A stretch of 64,000 nt of DNA from Enterobacteriaceae bacterium RIT693 (GCA_009668225.1 WJYK01000006.1:124001-188000), one strand, 5' to 3'; positions 44,398 to 55,329 are shown, counted from the first letter of the stretch. The notes: generated by a model from the letters alone, not told the origin. Made by a program: numbers and translations.

Positions 44398-45327
44398 TTA
44401 TTGTTCAAGCGCCGCTGACAGTGTTGCAGGCTCATTAATGGCCGCTGCCGTCATGGTGTCAACAATACGTTTAGTCAGCCCCGTCAGAACCTTGCCTGGG
44501 CCAACTTCCAGCAGTTGGGATACGCCCTGCGCCGCGATAAATTCTACGGACCTGGTCCACTGAACCGGGCTGTAGAGCTGGCGTACCAGCGCGCTACGAA
44601 TGGCTTCCGGTGCGGTTTCACACTTCACGTCAACGTTATTAACGACCGGAATAGCCGGGGCGTTAAAGGTAATGTTTTCCAGCGCTAGCGCCAGTTTATC
44701 GGCCGCAGGCTTCATCAGCGCGCAGTGGGACGGCACGCTCACCGGCAGCGGTAGAGCACGTTTTGCGCCAGCGGCTTTACAGGCAGCACCGGCACGCTCG
44801 ACGGCTTCTTTGTTACCGGCGATCACAACCTGTCCCGGAGAGTTAAAGTTCACCGGAGAGACAACCTGCCCCTGCGCTGACGCTTCACAGGCTTTGGCAA
44901 TGGACGCATCGTCAAGACCGATAATGGCAGACATTGCGCCGGTCCCTTCAGGTACAGCATCCTGCATCAGCTTACCGCGCAGTTCGACCAGGCGAACGGC
45001 ATCGGCGAAATTAATCACGCCAGCGCAAACCAGCGCGGAGTATTCACCCAGGCTGTGGCCCGCCAGCAGCGCAGGCGCTTTGCCGCCCTGCTGCTGCCAA
45101 ACGCGCCATAATGCGACGGAAGCCGTCAGCAGCGCTGGCTGAGTCTGCCAGGTTTTATTCAGCTCTTCCGCCGGCCCCTGCTGGGTCAGCGCCCACAGGT
45201 CATAACCCAGCGCGTCAGAAGCTTCGCGGAACGTGGCTTCAATCACCGGATAGCTTGCCGCGAGATCGGCCAGCATGCCAACGGACTGGGAACCCTGTCC
45301 CGGAAACACCATAGCGAATTGCGTCAT
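44398..45327 (-). CDS. fabD: Malonyl-CoA:ACP transacylase FabD
   Basis: FabD loads malonate onto ACP. The 309 residues equal E. coli. The nucleophile is Ser92 in AGHSLGEYSAL, and the VFPGQGSQ motif starts at residue 7. Conserved PVSVPSHC holds the catalytic His. The start at 45327 (MTQFAMVFPG) has AGGAATTT upstream and lies 17 bases after the fabH stop. Confidence 0.97.
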   Translation of the reverse strand: MTQFAMVFPGQGSQSVGMLADLAASYPVIEATFREASDALGYDLWALTQQGPAEELNKTWQTQPALLTASVALWRVWQQQGGKAPALLAGHSLGEYSALVCAGVINFADAVRLVELRGKLMQDAVPEGTGAMSAIIGLDDASIAKACEASAQGQVVSPVNFNSPGQVVIAGNKEAVERAGAACKAAGAKRALPLPVSVPSHCALMKPAADKLALALENITFNAPAIPVVNNVDVKCETAPEAIRSALVRQLYSPVQWTRSVEFIAAQGVSQLLEVGPGKVLTGLTKRIVDTMTAAAINEPATLSAALEQ

Positions 45328-45344
45328 GTCGAAAATTCCTTTAA

Positions 45345-46298
45345 TCAAAAACGAACCAGTGCAGAGCCCCAGGTAAAGCCACCGCCGAACGCTTCCAGCA
45401 GTACCAGCTGACCGCGCTTGATGCGACCATCGCGTACCGCTTCGTCCAGCGCTGCCGGTACGGAAGCGGCAGACGTATTGCCATGGCGATCCAGGGTCAC
45501 GACGACGTTATCCATCGGCATCCCGAGTTTTTTCGCGGTCGCACTGATGATGCGCAGGTTAGCCTGATGCGGCACCAACCAGTCGAGCGCAGAGCGATCG
45601 AGGTTATTTGCTTCCAGGGTTTCGTCAACGATGTGAGCCAGTTCAGTCACCGCGACTTTAAAGACTTCGTTACCGGCCATCGTCAGATGAACTGAATTTT
45701 CAGGATTCACGCGATCGACGTTCGGCAGCGTCAGCAGGTCACCATAGCTACCGTCTGCGTGCAGATGGGTAGAGATGATACCCGGCGCTTCAGATGCACC
45801 CAGTACGGCCGCGCCTGCACCGTCGCCAAAAATAATGATGGTGCTGCGATCGGTCGGATCGCAGGTACGCGCCAGCACATCAGCACCGATGACCAGCGCG
45901 TTTTTCACGGCGCCGGACTTCACGTACTGATCGGCAATGCTCAGCGCATAGGTAAAGCCCGCACACGCGGCGGCAACGTCAAACGCCGGGCAACCTTTAA
46001 TACCCAGCATGGCCTGAATCTGGCACGCCGCGCTTGGGAAAGCGTGCGTTGAAGACGTTGTCGCCACAACGATCAGGCCGATGTCGTTTTTATCAATGCC
46101 GGCCATGTCCAGCGCGCGGACGGCGGCTTCGTAACCCATGGTCGAAACCGTTTCATTCGGGCCAGCAATACGGCGTTCACGGATACCTGTGCGGGTGACA
46201 ATCCACTCGTCAGACGTATCGACCATTTTTTCCAGGTCAGCGTTAGTACGCACTTGTTCAGGCAGGAAGCTGCCGGTACCAATAATCTTCGTATACAT
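45345..46298 (-). CDS. fabH: 3-Oxoacyl-ACP synthase III FabH
   Basis: FabH starts fatty-acid synthesis by condensing acetyl-CoA with malonyl-ACP. The 317 residues have the Cys112 nucleophile in [11 protein letters not shown], with the His and Asn of the triad in VPHQANLRI and [10 protein letters not shown]. It follows plsX by 6 bases, and fabD follows closely, forming plsX-fabH-fabD-fabG. Confidence 0.97.
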   Translation of the reverse strand: MYTKIIGTGSFLPEQVRTNADLEKMVDTSDEWIVTRTGIRERRIAGPNETVSTMGYEAAVRALDMAGIDKNDIGLIVVATTSSTHAFPSAACQIQAMLGIKGCPAFDVAAACAGFTYALSIADQYVKSGAVKNALVIGADVLARTCDPTDRSTIIIFGDGAGAAVLGASEAPGIISTHLHADGSYGDLLTLPNVDRVNPENSVHLTMAGNEVFKVAVTELAHIVDETLEANNLDRSALDWLVPHQANLRIISATAKKLGMPMDNVVVTLDRHGNTSAASVPAALDEAVRDGRIKRGQLVLLEAFGGGFTWGSALVRF

Positions 46299-46304
46299 GT
46301 ACGC

Positions 46305-47339
46305 TCAGTCACTCTTGGGTAATACAGATTCCAGGCGAGCGCCAATCCGCTGAGGGACTTGCCGCTGCACCGCCTGCACTGCCTGTTCAATCGCGACAGC
46401 AAACGCTCGCTGATTGGCCGCACCGTGACTCTTAATCACCGTGCCGCGCAATCCTAACAGACAGGCGCCATTATACTGGTCGGGGTTGAGGTGACCGAAT
46501 CGCCTTATCAGGCGCTTTTGTAGCCACTTCTTCAATATAATCAGCCACCACGACCTTTTTTTTCCTTCCCCCTGCGATTTGAGCAGCGAAAGGAACATCC
46601 TGACAACACCTTCCATCGTCTTGAGTGTGACGTTACCGACAAAACCATCACAGACCAGCACATCGGTCTTGCCGGTGAGTAATTCGTTAGCCTCAAGGTA
46701 TCCAATATAGTTCATTGAAGGCATTGTTTTTAATAAAGCAGAGGCCTCACGGATACTGTCCAGCCCCTTAGTCTCTTCTTCGCCGATATTCAGTAGCGCC
46801 ACTTTAGGGCGACTGATACCCAGCACCTCTTCGGCCATCACGGATCCCATGATGGCAAATTGCACCAGCATCGTGCTGTCGCAGTCAACGTTAGCGCCAA
46901 GGTCAAGCACCACCGTTTTCCCCTTTTGCTGATGCGGTAATACCGTCATCAACGCCGGGCGCTCAATCCCGTCAATTGGCTTAAGCAGTAATTTCGCAAG
47001 CCCCATCAGCGCGCCGGTATTCCCGGCACTGACGCAGGCTTCTGCCCGCCCTTCTTTCACCAGCTCAAGCGCAATGCGCATTGACGACCCACGGCTTGCG
47101 CGGATCGCCTGTGACGGTCTGGCATCACTGGCAATAACCGATTCCGCAGGAATAATCTGCAGGCGCGAGCGTTGCTCGAAATCAGCTTTGGCAAGTAATG
47201 GCGTGATTGCGTCGGGATTACCGACTAAAAGAAGATTAAGCGAAGAGTTTGAGTCCAGTGCCTGCAAAGCTGCAGGCACTGTCACGGAAGGACCGAAGTC
47301 CCCACCCATGGCATCTAACGCTAGGGTTAGACGTCTCAA
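46305..47339 (-). CDS. plsX: Phosphate acyltransferase PlsX
   Basis: PlsX converts acyl-ACP to acyl-phosphate for phospholipid synthesis. The 344-residue protein contains [20 protein letters not shown] at the N-terminus and [16 protein letters not shown] near the C-terminus. The start is a TTG at 47339, in frame with the conserved N-terminus, as in E. coli. The C-terminus is shorter than in E. coli by about ten residues. It lies 12 bases after rpmF. Confidence 0.94.
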   Translation of the reverse strand: MRRLTLALDAMGGDFGPSVTVPAALQALDSNSSLNLLLVGNPDAITPLLAKADFEQRSRLQIIPAESVIASDARPSQAIRASRGSSMRIALELVKEGRAEACVSAGNTGALMGLAKLLLKPIDGIERPALMTVLPHQQKGKTVVLDLGANVDCDSTMLVQFAIMGSVMAEEVLGISRPKVALLNIGEEETKGLDSIREASALLKTMPSMNYIGYLEANELLTGKTDVLVCDGFVGNVTLKTMEGVVRMFLSLLKSQGEGKKRSWWLIILKKWLQKRLIRRFGHLNPDQYNGACLLGLRGTVIKSHGAANQRAFAVAIEQAVQAVQRQVPQRIGARLESVLPKSD

Positions 47340-47351
47340 GGTTGCGCCAGA

Positions 47352-47522
47352 TTACTTAGCGATAACCTTGCGGCCGCGGTAGAAACCGTCGGCAGTGATG
47401 TGGTGACGCAGATGAGTTTCACCAGAAACTTTGTCCACGGACAGGGTGGCGGTGGTCAGCGCGTCATGGGAACGACGCATGCCACGTTTGGAACGGGTTG
47501 GTTTATTCTGTTGTACGGCCAT
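47352..47522 (-). CDS. rpmF: 50S ribosomal protein L32
   Basis: The 56-codon gene encodes [20 protein letters not shown], then a mid-region with [13 protein letters not shown] and the C-terminal YRGRKVIAK. It is the complete L32 of the large subunit, collinear with E. coli. It lies 16 bases after yceD and 12 before plsX, in the conserved yceD-rpmF-plsX-fab arrangement. GGAGTAAGG precedes the start. Confidence 0.97.
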   Translation of the reverse strand: MAVQQNKPTRSKRGMRRSHDALTTATLSVDKVSGETHLRHHITADGFYRGRKVIAK

Positions 47523-47538
47523 GGACCTTACTCCTCAA

Positions 47539-48072
<534 letters not shown>

Positions 48073-48134
48073 TTAACTTTGTAACGTCATAGAGTCAAAG
48101 AAAAAGGCCTGGAAACAGCGCCTTTTGCCATTTC

Positions 48135-48222
48135 TACCCTAAATAGTTTAAGTTGCAGACAGGCACCCGGCTCGGGTAAGTGAGCGCTGGTAACGCCTCT
48201 GCGGCTTAAAATATGACGGGTA
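48135..48222. repeat. Palindromic enterobacterial intergenic repeat, copy 3 (88 bp, short form)
   Basis: Inverted ends TACCCTAAATAGTTTAAGTTGCAG and CTGCGGCTTAAAATATGACGGGTA enclose a short hairpin region. The ends match the termini of the copies at 7566-7834 and 31646-31847, but the central body is missing. It sits between the divergent yceD and yceF genes. Confidence 0.75.
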
Positions 48223-48292
48223 TATTCGCACACATTGCGGTGGCACAGTTTAAAATGCCTTTATTCAATTCGCTATCTTTAATGAAAAAAAT

Positions 48293-48877
48293 ATGAAATC
48301 GATTGTTCTCGCGTCCACTTCCCCGTTCCGCCGCAGCCTGCTGGAAAAACTGGGTCTGCCTTTTATTACCGCTGCTCCCGAGGTCGATGAGACGCCACAG
48401 CCCGGAGAAAATGCGCGGCAGTTGGTCACTCGCCTCGCTCAGGCTAAAGCTCAGGCATTAAAGGAACGCTATCCCGAACATCTTATCATCGGCTCCGATC
48501 AGGTTTGCGTCTTGAATAACCAGATCGCCGGAAAACCGCACAGCGAGGAGAATGCCGTACGGCAATTAATGCTGGCACGGGGAACCGTCGTGACCTTTTA
48601 TACCGGGCTGGCGCTGTATAATTCAGCAAACGGCCAGCTGCAAACGCTGTGCGAACCTTTTGATGTTCACTTTCGTCATTTGACGGAGGAAGAAATTCGC
48701 CGCTATGTGCAAAAAGAGCAGCCGCTTAACTGCGCGGGCAGCTTTAAAAGCGAAGGGTTGGGCATCACGCTGTTTGAGCGACTGGAAGGGAAGGATCCGA
48801 ATACCCTGGTTGGGCTACCGCTAATCAGCCTGTGCGAAATGCTGCGCAAGGAAGGCTGTAACCCGCTGCTGGACTAA
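48293..48877 (+). CDS. yceF: YceF, Maf-family nucleotide pyrophosphatase
   Basis: The 194-residue Maf-like protein hydrolyses non-canonical nucleotides; E. coli YceF prefers 7-methyl-GTP. The P-loop-like [11 protein letters not shown] (7-17) and the catalytic Asp69 in IIGSDQV are present, along with the [13 protein letters not shown] segment. It is divergent from yceD and convergent with rluC, from which it is separated by 193 bases with duplicated hairpins. Confidence 0.94.
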   Translation: MKSIVLASTSPFRRSLLEKLGLPFITAAPEVDETPQPGENARQLVTRLAQAKAQALKERYPEHLIIGSDQVCVLNNQIAGKPHSEENAVRQLMLARGTVVTFYTGLALYNSANGQLQTLCEPFDVHFRHLTEEEIRRYVQKEQPLNCAGSFKSEGLGITLFERLEGKDPNTLVGLPLISLCEMLRKEGCNPLLD

Positions 48878-48881
48878 AAAA

Positions 48882-48903
48882 ACGCTCCGGCAATGCGGAG
48901 CGC
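48882..48903. repeat. Left copy of duplicated terminator hairpin after yceF
   Basis: The hairpin CGCTCCG...CGGAGCG (48883-48902) with a preceding A tract would terminate the minus strand (rluC). The 22 bases recur at 49033-49054 with one change, where a T tract follows on the plus strand. Each copy keeps only one of the two tracts. Confidence 0.7.
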
Positions 48904-49032
48904 GAGACTGCTAACAAAATTCATTGATCTAAAAAAGCCCGAGCGTTGGTCTAATAGAAACAATGAATGATGTTCTCTGGTTTGCCCCAAACGGCCGAAA
49001 ACCACGTTTTTCGGCCGTTTGTCATCAACCTG
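48904..49032. other. 129-bp segment between duplicated hairpins, possible small transcript or inserted element
   Basis: No coding sequence is evident. The segment contains an inverted pair TTCATTG (48920-48926) / CAATGAA (48961-48967) and a very strong 13-bp hairpin at 48989-49020 (AAACGGCCGAAAA paired with its complement, T-rich on both strands). It could be a small non-coding transcript with its own terminator or a short mobile element. Confidence 0.4.
48989..49020. terminator. Strong bidirectional hairpin between yceF and rluC
   Basis: AAACGGCCGAAAA (48989-49001) pairs with TTTTCGGCCGTTT (49008-49020) around six bases: a 13-bp stem ending in T on either strand. Confidence 0.75.
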
Positions 49033-49058
49033 ACGCTCCGGCGATGCGGAGCGCTTTT
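49033..49058 (+). terminator. Right copy of duplicated terminator hairpin, yceF terminator
   Basis: CGCTCCG (49034-49040) pairs with CGGAGCG (49047-49053), followed by CTTTT on the plus strand. It is a near-identical duplicate of 48882-48903. Confidence 0.75.
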
Positions 49059-49070
49059 CACTAACTGGCA

Positions 49071-50024
49071 TTACTTAGCGTTGCGTAAAACCTGCAGGCA
49101 ACGCTTTAGATTATTGTCCAGCGGCGCTTCGATACGAATCACCTCCCCGGTATTCGGGTGGGTAAACTTAAGCGCGGCAGCGTGCAGGAACAGGCGGTTC
49201 AGCCCGGTGCCCGCAAGCTGCTTATCAAACTCGCGGTCACCATAGCGATCGTCAAAGGCGATAGGATGCCCGGCGTGCAGGGTATGGACGCGAATTTGGT
49301 GGGTACGCCCGGTGACCGGACTACAGCGTACCAGGGTCGCAAACTCATAGCGCTCTTCAACCTTAAAGCGCGTTTCGGATGGCTTACCTTCGCTGTTTAC
49401 CCTCACGATGCGCTCCCCGCTTTGCAGAATATTCTTCAGCAGCGGAGCCTGTACCACTTTGACATGTGACTGCCATTGCCCACGAACCAGCGCGAGGTAA
49501 TCCTTTTGCATCCCCTTCTCACGCAGCTGCTCATGAAGCGAACGCAACGCGGAGCGTTTTTTAGCCACCAGCAGTACGCCGGACGTGTCGCGGTCGAGGC
49601 GATGCACCAGCTCAAGGAAACGAGCTTCCGGGCGCAGGGCACGTAGCCCTTCGATGACGCCGAAGCTCAGGCCGCTGCCGCCGTGTACCGCCGTGCCGGA
49701 GGGTTTGTTAAGCACCAGAATATGGTCGTCTTCATAAAGAATGACATCGCTCAGTGCGGCCACTTTTTGCAGATGCGGAGAGACAGCCTCTTCCTCACGC
49801 TCGGCCACGCGGACCGGCGGGATACGAACCTCATCCCCGGCTTCAAGTTTATACTCGGGCTTGATGCGTTTTTTATTCACTCGCACCTCGCCTTTACGCA
49901 CGATGCGATAAATCATACTTTTTGGCACGCCCTTCAGGCGGGCGAGCAAAAAGTTGTCGATACGCTGCCCGGCCTCATCGGCCGAAATTGCAACGATTTT
50001 TACTGATGGAGTCTCTGTTTTCAT
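49071..50024 (-). CDS. rluC: 23S rRNA pseudouridine synthase RluC
   Basis: RluC makes pseudouridines 955, 2504 and 2580 in 23S rRNA. An N-terminal S4 domain (about 19-75, RIDNFLLARLKGVPKSMIYRIVRKGEVRVN) precedes the RluA-type catalytic domain with Asp144 in HRLDRDTSG. The start at 50024 (MKTETPSVK) is near E. coli length (317 versus 319). It is divergent from rne, with 570 bases between the two starts. Confidence 0.95.
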   Translation of the reverse strand: MKTETPSVKIVAISADEAGQRIDNFLLARLKGVPKSMIYRIVRKGEVRVNKKRIKPEYKLEAGDEVRIPPVRVAEREEEAVSPHLQKVAALSDVILYEDDHILVLNKPSGTAVHGGSGLSFGVIEGLRALRPEARFLELVHRLDRDTSGVLLVAKKRSALRSLHEQLREKGMQKDYLALVRGQWQSHVKVVQAPLLKNILQSGERIVRVNSEGKPSETRFKVEERYEFATLVRCSPVTGRTHQIRVHTLHAGHPIAFDDRYGDREFDKQLAGTGLNRLFLHAAALKFTHPNTGEVIRIEAPLDNNLKRCLQVLRNAK

Positions 50025-50087
50025 GGTCGGCGATTCTAAATAGCCCGTGCGCATAGCGCCACTCATTTTTATGTGCTTAACTGACAA

Positions 50088-50594
50088 TCTGTCCTGTTTT
50101 AAACCGTCTCAACCGTCTTTTATCGCGAGCTTTACGTCAGCCTTAAAATACAGGTTAAAAAACTGTGAGAAACAGGGCGCTAATAGCAAAAGTCATCTTG
50201 CTATAACAAGGTTAGCAGTGGAATAATGTTACGGTTTTCCGCGTTGAAACTTGTTAAAACAAGAAATTTTGCGGAATGACCAATTTTGCCTGAACGTTCA
50301 TCCACGCAGCAATGGCGTAAGACGTATTGTACTTTCAGGCAGTTAGCGGGCTGCGGGTTGCAGCCTGACCGGTAAAATGGAATCACTCTTAAGAAACATT
50401 CTAAGGTTATTCCCACGATAATTGCGCTGTATTTCCGTATGAAATACAGGCAACCGACACTTTGCGCCTCTCAGCAAGCGACAACCGTGAGGTTGGCGAC
50501 TACGCGTTTAGTCACGAGGCCATCGGTTCACTCCCGGTTAGCGTCACCATGTCCGCAGCTCTGTCGCCAATGTAAGAATAATGAGTAAGTTACG
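50088..50594 (+). promoter_or_regulatory. rne promoter region and long 5' leader
   Basis: This 507-base region between rluC and rne has no supported gene. In E. coli the corresponding region gives a roughly 360-base rne leader with hairpins through which RNase E autoregulates its mRNA. A clear hairpin here is CTGTATTTC / GAAATACAG (50427-50449). Further pairing potential lies at 50465-50560 (AACCGTGAGGTT, GGCCATCGGTTC...). AT-rich promoter-like sequence lies around 50195-50240. Promoter positions are not resolved. Confidence 0.6.
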
Positions 50595-53500
50595 ATGAAA
50601 AGAATGTTAATTAACGCAACTCAGCAAGAAGAGTTGCGTGTCGCCCTTGTAGATGGGCAGCGTCTGTACGATCTGGACATTGAAAGCCCGGGACACGAAC
50701 AGAAAAAAGCGAACATCTATAAAGGCAAAATCACCCGTATTGAACCTAGTCTGGAAGCGGCATTTGTTGATTATGGCGCAGAAAGACACGGTTTCCTTCC
50801 TCTGAAAGAAATCGCTCGCGAATACTTCCCTTCTAATTATGCTTCCCATGGCCGTCCGAATATCAAAGATGTTCTGCGCGAAGGCCAGGAAGTGATCGTC
50901 CAGATCGATAAAGAAGAGCGCGGTAACAAAGGTGCGGCCTTAACCACCTTTATTAGCCTCGCGGGTAGCTACCTGGTTCTGATGCCAAACAACCCTCGCG
51001 CCGGTGGTATTTCTCGCCGCATCGAAGGGGATGACCGTACCGAATTAAAAGAAGCGCTTTCTTCACTTGAGCTGCCGGACGGCATGGGTCTTATCGTGCG
51101 TACCGCGGGCGTGGGCAAATCCGCCGAAGCCCTGCAGTGGGATCTGAGCTTCCGCCTGAAGCACTGGGAAGCTATCCAGAAAGCCGCTGAAAACCGCCCT
51201 GCTCCGTTCCTGATCCACCAGGAAAGCAACGTTATCGTTCGCGCTTTCCGTGACTATCTGCGTCAGGATATCGGCGAAATTCTGATTGATAACCCAAAAG
51301 TGCTGGAGCTGGCTCGCCAGCATATCGCCGCGTTGGGCCGTCCAGATTTCAGCAGCAAAATTAAGCTCTACACCGGTGAAATCCCGCTGTTCAGCCACTA
51401 TCAGATTGAGTCGCAGATTGAATCCGCGTTCCAGCGTGAAGTCCGTCTGCCATCCGGTGGTTCAATCGTTATTGATACCACGGAAGCCCTGACCGCCATC
51501 GACATCAACTCCGCACGCGCAACCCGCGGCGGCGATATCGAAGAGACAGCGTTCAATACCAACCTTGAAGCGGCCGATGAAATTGCTCGCCAACTGCGCC
51601 TGCGTGACCTCGGCGGCTTGATTGTTATCGACTTCATCGATATGACGCCGGTTCGCCACCAGCGTGCCGTTGAAAACCGCCTTCGTGAAGCCGTACGTCA
51701 GGACAGAGCGCGCATCCAGATCAGCCACATCTCGCGTTTTGGCCTGCTGGAGATGTCACGTCAGCGTCTTAGCCCGTCCCTCGGCGAGTCCAGCCACCAC
51801 GTCTGCCCACGCTGTAGCGGCACCGGCACCGTTCGCGATAACGAATCTCTGTCTCTCTCCATCCTGCGTCTGATTGAAGAAGAAGCGCTGAAGGAGAACA
51901 CCAAAGAAGTTCACGCCATCGTGCCTGTGCCTATTGCCTCTTACCTGCTGAACGAAAAACGTGACGCGGTGAGCGCAATTGAAAAACGCCAGGGCGGCGT
52001 ACGGGCGATCATCGTTCCAAACGATCAAATGGAAACGCCGCACTATTCTGTGCTGCGCGTACGGAAAGGCGAAGAAACCCATACTCTGAGCTACATGCTG
52101 CCTAAGCTGCATGAAGAAGAGATGGCAATGCCTTCTGATGAAGAGTACACCGAACGCAAACGTCCGGAGCAGCCTGCTCTGGCAACCTTTGTGATGCCTG
52201 AAGTACCGCCGGCGCCACAGGAAACCGCAGCGGTTAAACCTGCCGCCGTCGTGACCGGGCCTGCCGCAACTCAGCCAAAAGCTGATGCAGCCACGCAGCC
52301 GGGTCTGGTTAGCCGTTTCTTCGCCGCACTGAAAAAACTCTTCGCTGGCGATAACGCCACGGCAGAAGTTAAAGAAGTGAAGGAAGAAAAAGCGACTGAG
52401 TCTGATACTCAACGTCAGGATCGTCGCAACAACAACCGCCGTCAGAACAATCGCCGCGATCGTGGCGATCGTAATGAGCGCGGTGACCGCAACAACCGCG
52501 ATCGCGATAACCGTGACAATCGTAATAACCGCGATGACCGCAACGGTGAAGGCCGTGAAGCTCGCGAGCCGCGTGAGGGTCGTGACGACAACCGCCGTAA
52601 CCGCCGTAATGGTCAGCAGCAGAATACGGAATCCCGTGAAGTTCGCCAGAACGTTGCTACTGCCGTAGACGATGCTGAAAAACAGCAGAAGTCCCGTGAC
52701 GAGCAGCAGCCGCGTCGCGAGCGTAACCGCCGCCGTTCTGATGAAAAACGTCAGGCGCAGCAGGAAGTGAAAGCACTGCAGCAGGATAACGTTGTTGAGC
52801 AAGAAGCCGAGCAGGAAGAACGCACTCAGGTCATGCAGCGCCGTAAACCGCGCCAGCTGAACCAAAAAGTTCGCTTCGAATCTGCTGATACTCCTGCCGT
52901 GGAAGAAACTCAGGTTGTACAGGCGAGCACCGAGCTAGCCACTATCCCGCTTCCGGCAGTGGTAGAAGCCCCTGTCATCGCTGAGCAGCAGGATGACAAC
53001 GCAGAGAATCGTGAGACTGCCGGTATGCCGCGTCGTTCACGTCGTTCTCCTCGCCACCTGCGCGTGAGCGGCCAGCGCCGTCGTCGTTACCGTGATGAGC
53101 GTTACCCGGCCGTGTCTCCTATGCCGTTGGCAACCGCGTGTGCCTCTCCGGAACTGGCATCAGGTAAAGTGTTCATCACCTACCCGATTGCTCGTCCACA
53201 CGATCAGGTTGCTCAGGAAGAGGTCTTCCAGTCTCACGAAGAAGTCCAGCACACCAACGTTGCTGAGGCGGCGGCTGTTGAAGCCGTAGCCCCTGTTGCC
53301 GATGTGCAGGTTAGTGAACCTGTGAAAGCTGAAGAGACCGTTGTTGCACCGGTCGCGATTGAAACAACGCATCCAGAAATCATCGCAGCACCGGTCACCG
53401 AACAGCCACAGGTGATTGCCGCTGCGGATCACGTTGTCGCCGAAGAAACCGTTGAGCAAGCTAAACCCGCACAGGAAGAATCCGCTCAGCCGGCGCCACA

Positions 53501-53843
53501 GGCAGCAGAAGTCATTGAACCTGCCCCGGTTGCTGTAGAAGAGCCAGCGGTAGAAGAAGCCCCGATCGCGGTGGTTGAAGAGGTGAAACCTGTTGTTGAA
53601 GCGGCACCTGCGGTAGAAGCGGAGCCGGTGGAACAAGCGGTTAAGGCCGAATCCGCTGTAGCCGTCAAACACGCTACGGCACCGATGACGCGTGCCCCTG
53701 CACCGACTTATACTCCGGAGGCACCTCGCCATAGCGAGTGGGTTCGCCCATCCTTCGAGTTCAGCGGTAAGGGTTCTGCGGGCGGTCACAGCGCAAGCCA
53801 TCAGGCAACCGCGCCGGCGACCCGTCCGCCAGAAACGGAGTAA
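50595..53843 (+). CDS. rne: Ribonuclease E (Rne)
   Basis: RNase E is the essential endoribonuclease of mRNA decay and rRNA/tRNA processing and the scaffold of the degradosome. The 1082-residue protein has an S1 domain (about 36-120), the DNase-I-like catalytic site with Asp303 (AIDINSA) and Asp346 (VIDFIDM), and the Zn-link Cys404/Cys407 in CPRCSGTG. From about 530 a disordered scaffold follows, with a membrane-targeting helix ([15 protein letters not shown], near 570), Arg-rich RNA-binding stretches ([15 protein letters not shown] and [14 protein letters not shown]) and a long Glu/Ala/Val/Pro-rich tail. About 20 residues longer than E. coli. Confidence 0.97.
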   Translation: MKRMLINATQQEELRVALVDGQRLYDLDIESPGHEQKKANIYKGKITRIEPSLEAAFVDYGAERHGFLPLKEIAREYFPSNYASHGRPNIKDVLREGQEVIVQIDKEERGNKGAALTTFISLAGSYLVLMPNNPRAGGISRRIEGDDRTELKEALSSLELPDGMGLIVRTAGVGKSAEALQWDLSFRLKHWEAIQKAAENRPAPFLIHQESNVIVRAFRDYLRQDIGEILIDNPKVLELARQHIAALGRPDFSSKIKLYTGEIPLFSHYQIESQIESAFQREVRLPSGGSIVIDTTEALTAIDINSARATRGGDIEETAFNTNLEAADEIARQLRLRDLGGLIVIDFIDMTPVRHQRAVENRLREAVRQDRARIQISHISRFGLLEMSRQRLSPSLGESSHHVCPRCSGTGTVRDNESLSLSILRLIEEEALKENTKEVHAIVPVPIASYLLNEKRDAVSAIEKRQGGVRAIIVPNDQMETPHYSVLRVRKGEETHTLSYMLPKLHEEEMAMPSDEEYTERKRPEQPALATFVMPEVPPAPQETAAVKPAAVVTGPAATQPKADAATQPGLVSRFFAALKKLFAGDNATAEVKEVKEEKATESDTQRQDRRNNNRRQNNRRDRGDRNERGDRNNRDRDNRDNRNNRDDRNGEGREAREPREGRDDNRRNRRNGQQQNTESREVRQNVATAVDDAEKQQKSRDEQQPRRERNRRRSDEKRQAQQEVKALQQDNVVEQEAEQEERTQVMQRRKPRQLNQKVRFESADTPAVEETQVVQASTELATIPLPAVVEAPVIAEQQDDNAENRETAGMPRRSRRSPRHLRVSGQRRRRYRDERYPAVSPMPLATACASPELASGKVFITYPIARPHDQVAQEEVFQSHEEVQHTNVAEAAAVEAVAPVADVQVSEPVKAEETVVAPVAIETTHPEIIAAPVTEQPQVIAAADHVVAEETVEQAKPAQEESAQPAPQAAEVIEPAPVAVEEPAVEEAPIAVVEEVKPVVEAAPAVEAEPVEQAVKAESAVAVKHATAPMTRAPAPTYTPEAPRHSEWVRPSFEFSGKGSAGGHSASHQATAPATRPPETE

Positions 53844-53859
53844 TTTTCCGCAGAGCGTA

Positions 53860-53890
53860 AAAAGCCGGTCAATCGACCGGCTTTTTTTTG
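53860..53890 (+). terminator. rne terminator
   Basis: GCCGGTC (53864-53870), loop AATC, GACCGGC (53875-53881), flanked by an A tract and eight Ts, 20 bases after the rne stop. Confidence 0.92.
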
Positions 53891-54081
53891 CCTGTGGCCC
53901 GGTATTTATGACAAGGTCATTACCCGCCCCTAAAAAGTGCATTTAAAATTCACTTTATGTCAAATTTCACAACTCAGCAGGGGGTTAATAGTCTCAGGTT
54001 AAATAAGAAAAAACACGATGCTCCCGAGACAAAGCTGGAAGGCATCGCCCTGGGCAAGGTGGTGAACAGCCAAAGGAATTC

Positions 54082-54267
54082 ATGATGGGTAAAGCAACGT
54101 ACACCGTCAGCGTCACCAATAACAGTAACGGTGTCTCGGTCGACTATGAAACCGAGTCTCCAGTGAGGCTGCTTATTCCTGATATTGCCGCCGGGGTCGT
54201 TAAAGAGCGGGTCAATACCGTTCGCGCGTACGATACGGAAGACGAGTACGAAGTTTGCGGCGGGTAA
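54082..54267 (+). CDS. Small conserved-looking protein of 61 residues, unknown function
   Basis: The ORF has AGGA four bases before the ATG. It encodes MMGKATYTVSVTNNSNGVSV followed by DYETESPVRLLIP and AYDTEDEYEVCGG. The alternating hydrophobic/polar N-terminal half suggests beta strands; there is no signal peptide or membrane helix. It stands alone between the rne terminator and the convergent flgL, ending 22 bases before the flgL terminator. I do not recognise the family, and no counterpart lies at this spot in E. coli K-12. The upstream 190 bases show no other gene. Confidence 0.55.
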   Translation: MMGKATYTVSVTNNSNGVSVDYETESPVRLLIPDIAAGVVKERVNTVRAYDTEDEYEVCGG

Positions 54268-54279
54268 TGTTCCTGTCGG

Positions 54280-54317
54280 CAAAAAAAAGCCCGCTCCGGG
54301 GTGCCGGAAGCGGGCAT
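54280..54317 (-). terminator. Terminator of flgKL
   Basis: On the minus strand GCCCGCTTCCGG / CCGGAGCGGGC with one bulge (54289-54315) is followed by eight Ts. It ends flgL, 45 bases past the stop. Confidence 0.85.
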
Positions 54318-54360
54318 ATAAGGCGCGCTCAGTTTCATAACGCGCCCAAAACGTAGAATG

Positions 54361-55329
54361 CTATCGACTATTCAACTGGAAAAGTGACATGCCCTGCATA
54401 TCACTAAATGCTTTATAAGATGCCTGCAACGCGGCCTGCTGCTGTACATAGTTGGAGACGGTCGCATTCCAGTCCGCACCCACCAGCTGGCTCATCTGAT
54501 CTGCCTGTCCCAGCGCCCGTTCGCTGCCTAAGTCGTCCAGCTTGCTTAGTTCGTTTAGCTGTGTTCCCAGCTCAGCACGTACGGTTGAAACGTTGCTTAG
54601 CGCGTTACCTAATCCACGGTTCGTCTTTGCAACCGCGTCATCGAGGGCTTTTTTACCCGCGTCATCCAGCCCAGCTGTCGGCGTTTTCAATGCTTTAATT
54701 GCAGAGTCCAGCATATTAAACAAATTCGTTTCGCTCGGTGAACCATCAGGTTCCGGCGTCGCATTGCTGGAAATGTGGTTAAAGACCTGGTCCCCGGTAT
54801 GGCCGATGGTCATGGTGCGGGAAGTGTCTACCTGCTGAGTAATCGGGATAGTCCCGCCGTTATAAGTAATGCTGCCCGCGCCACCGCTGAACGGTGCCGC
54901 TTCGGTTTTATAGCCAGCAAAAATATAGCGCCCATTCCCGTCAGTGCTATTAGCCTGGTTTAATAGCTGGTTGCGAATGCCTTCAAGTTCCGTCGCCAGA
55001 GAGGCCCGATCGTCATCATTCAGCGTACCGCTGTTACCCGCTTTCACCACCTTCTCCTGAGCATTTGTGATGGAGGACGTCACCTGCTGCAGAACACTTT
55101 CTTCCAGCGACACTTTCTGATTTGCAAAAGTCCTCGCCAGTTTGTACTGGTCGTTCATGGACTGCGCCTGCGAAAGCACGACGGCCTGAGAAGCCGCAAC
55201 TGGATCGTCTGACGGCCTGTTCACGCGGTTACCGCTGCTCATTTGCTCGCCATAATTCAACCATAAACTCTGTGCATCGCTAATGCCGCGCATGTTCTGG
55301 TCATACAACATCTGGGTACTGATACGCAT
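54361..55329 (-). CDS. flgL: Flagellar hook-filament junction protein FlgL
   Basis: FlgL (HAP3) forms the second junction ring between hook and filament. The 322-residue protein has a flagellin-like N-terminal coiled region (MRISTQMLYDQNMRGISDAQ) and a C-terminal helix ending SYKAFSDMQGMSLFQLNSR, needed for polymerisation. It is 14 bases after flgK and shares the sigma-28 promoter upstream of flgK. Confidence 0.96.
   Translation of the reverse strand: MRISTQMLYDQNMRGISDAQSLWLNYGEQMSSGNRVNRPSDDPVAASQAVVLSQAQSMNDQYKLARTFANQKVSLEESVLQQVTSSITNAQEKVVKAGNSGTLNDDDRASLATELEGIRNQLLNQANSTDGNGRYIFAGYKTEAAPFSGGAGSITYNGGTIPITQQVDTSRTMTIGHTGDQVFNHISSNATPEPDGSPSETNLFNMLDSAIKALKTPTAGLDDAGKKALDDAVAKTNRGLGNALSNVSTVRAELGTQLNELSKLDDLGSERALGQADQMSQLVGADWNATVSNYVQQQAALQASYKAFSDMQGMSLFQLNSR

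Noticed and set aside
50201-50416. A minus-strand 71-codon ORF opposite the rne leader, comparable in place to E. coli yceQ
   Set aside because: No convincing ribosome binding site or domain; the region is accounted for by the rne promoters and leader.
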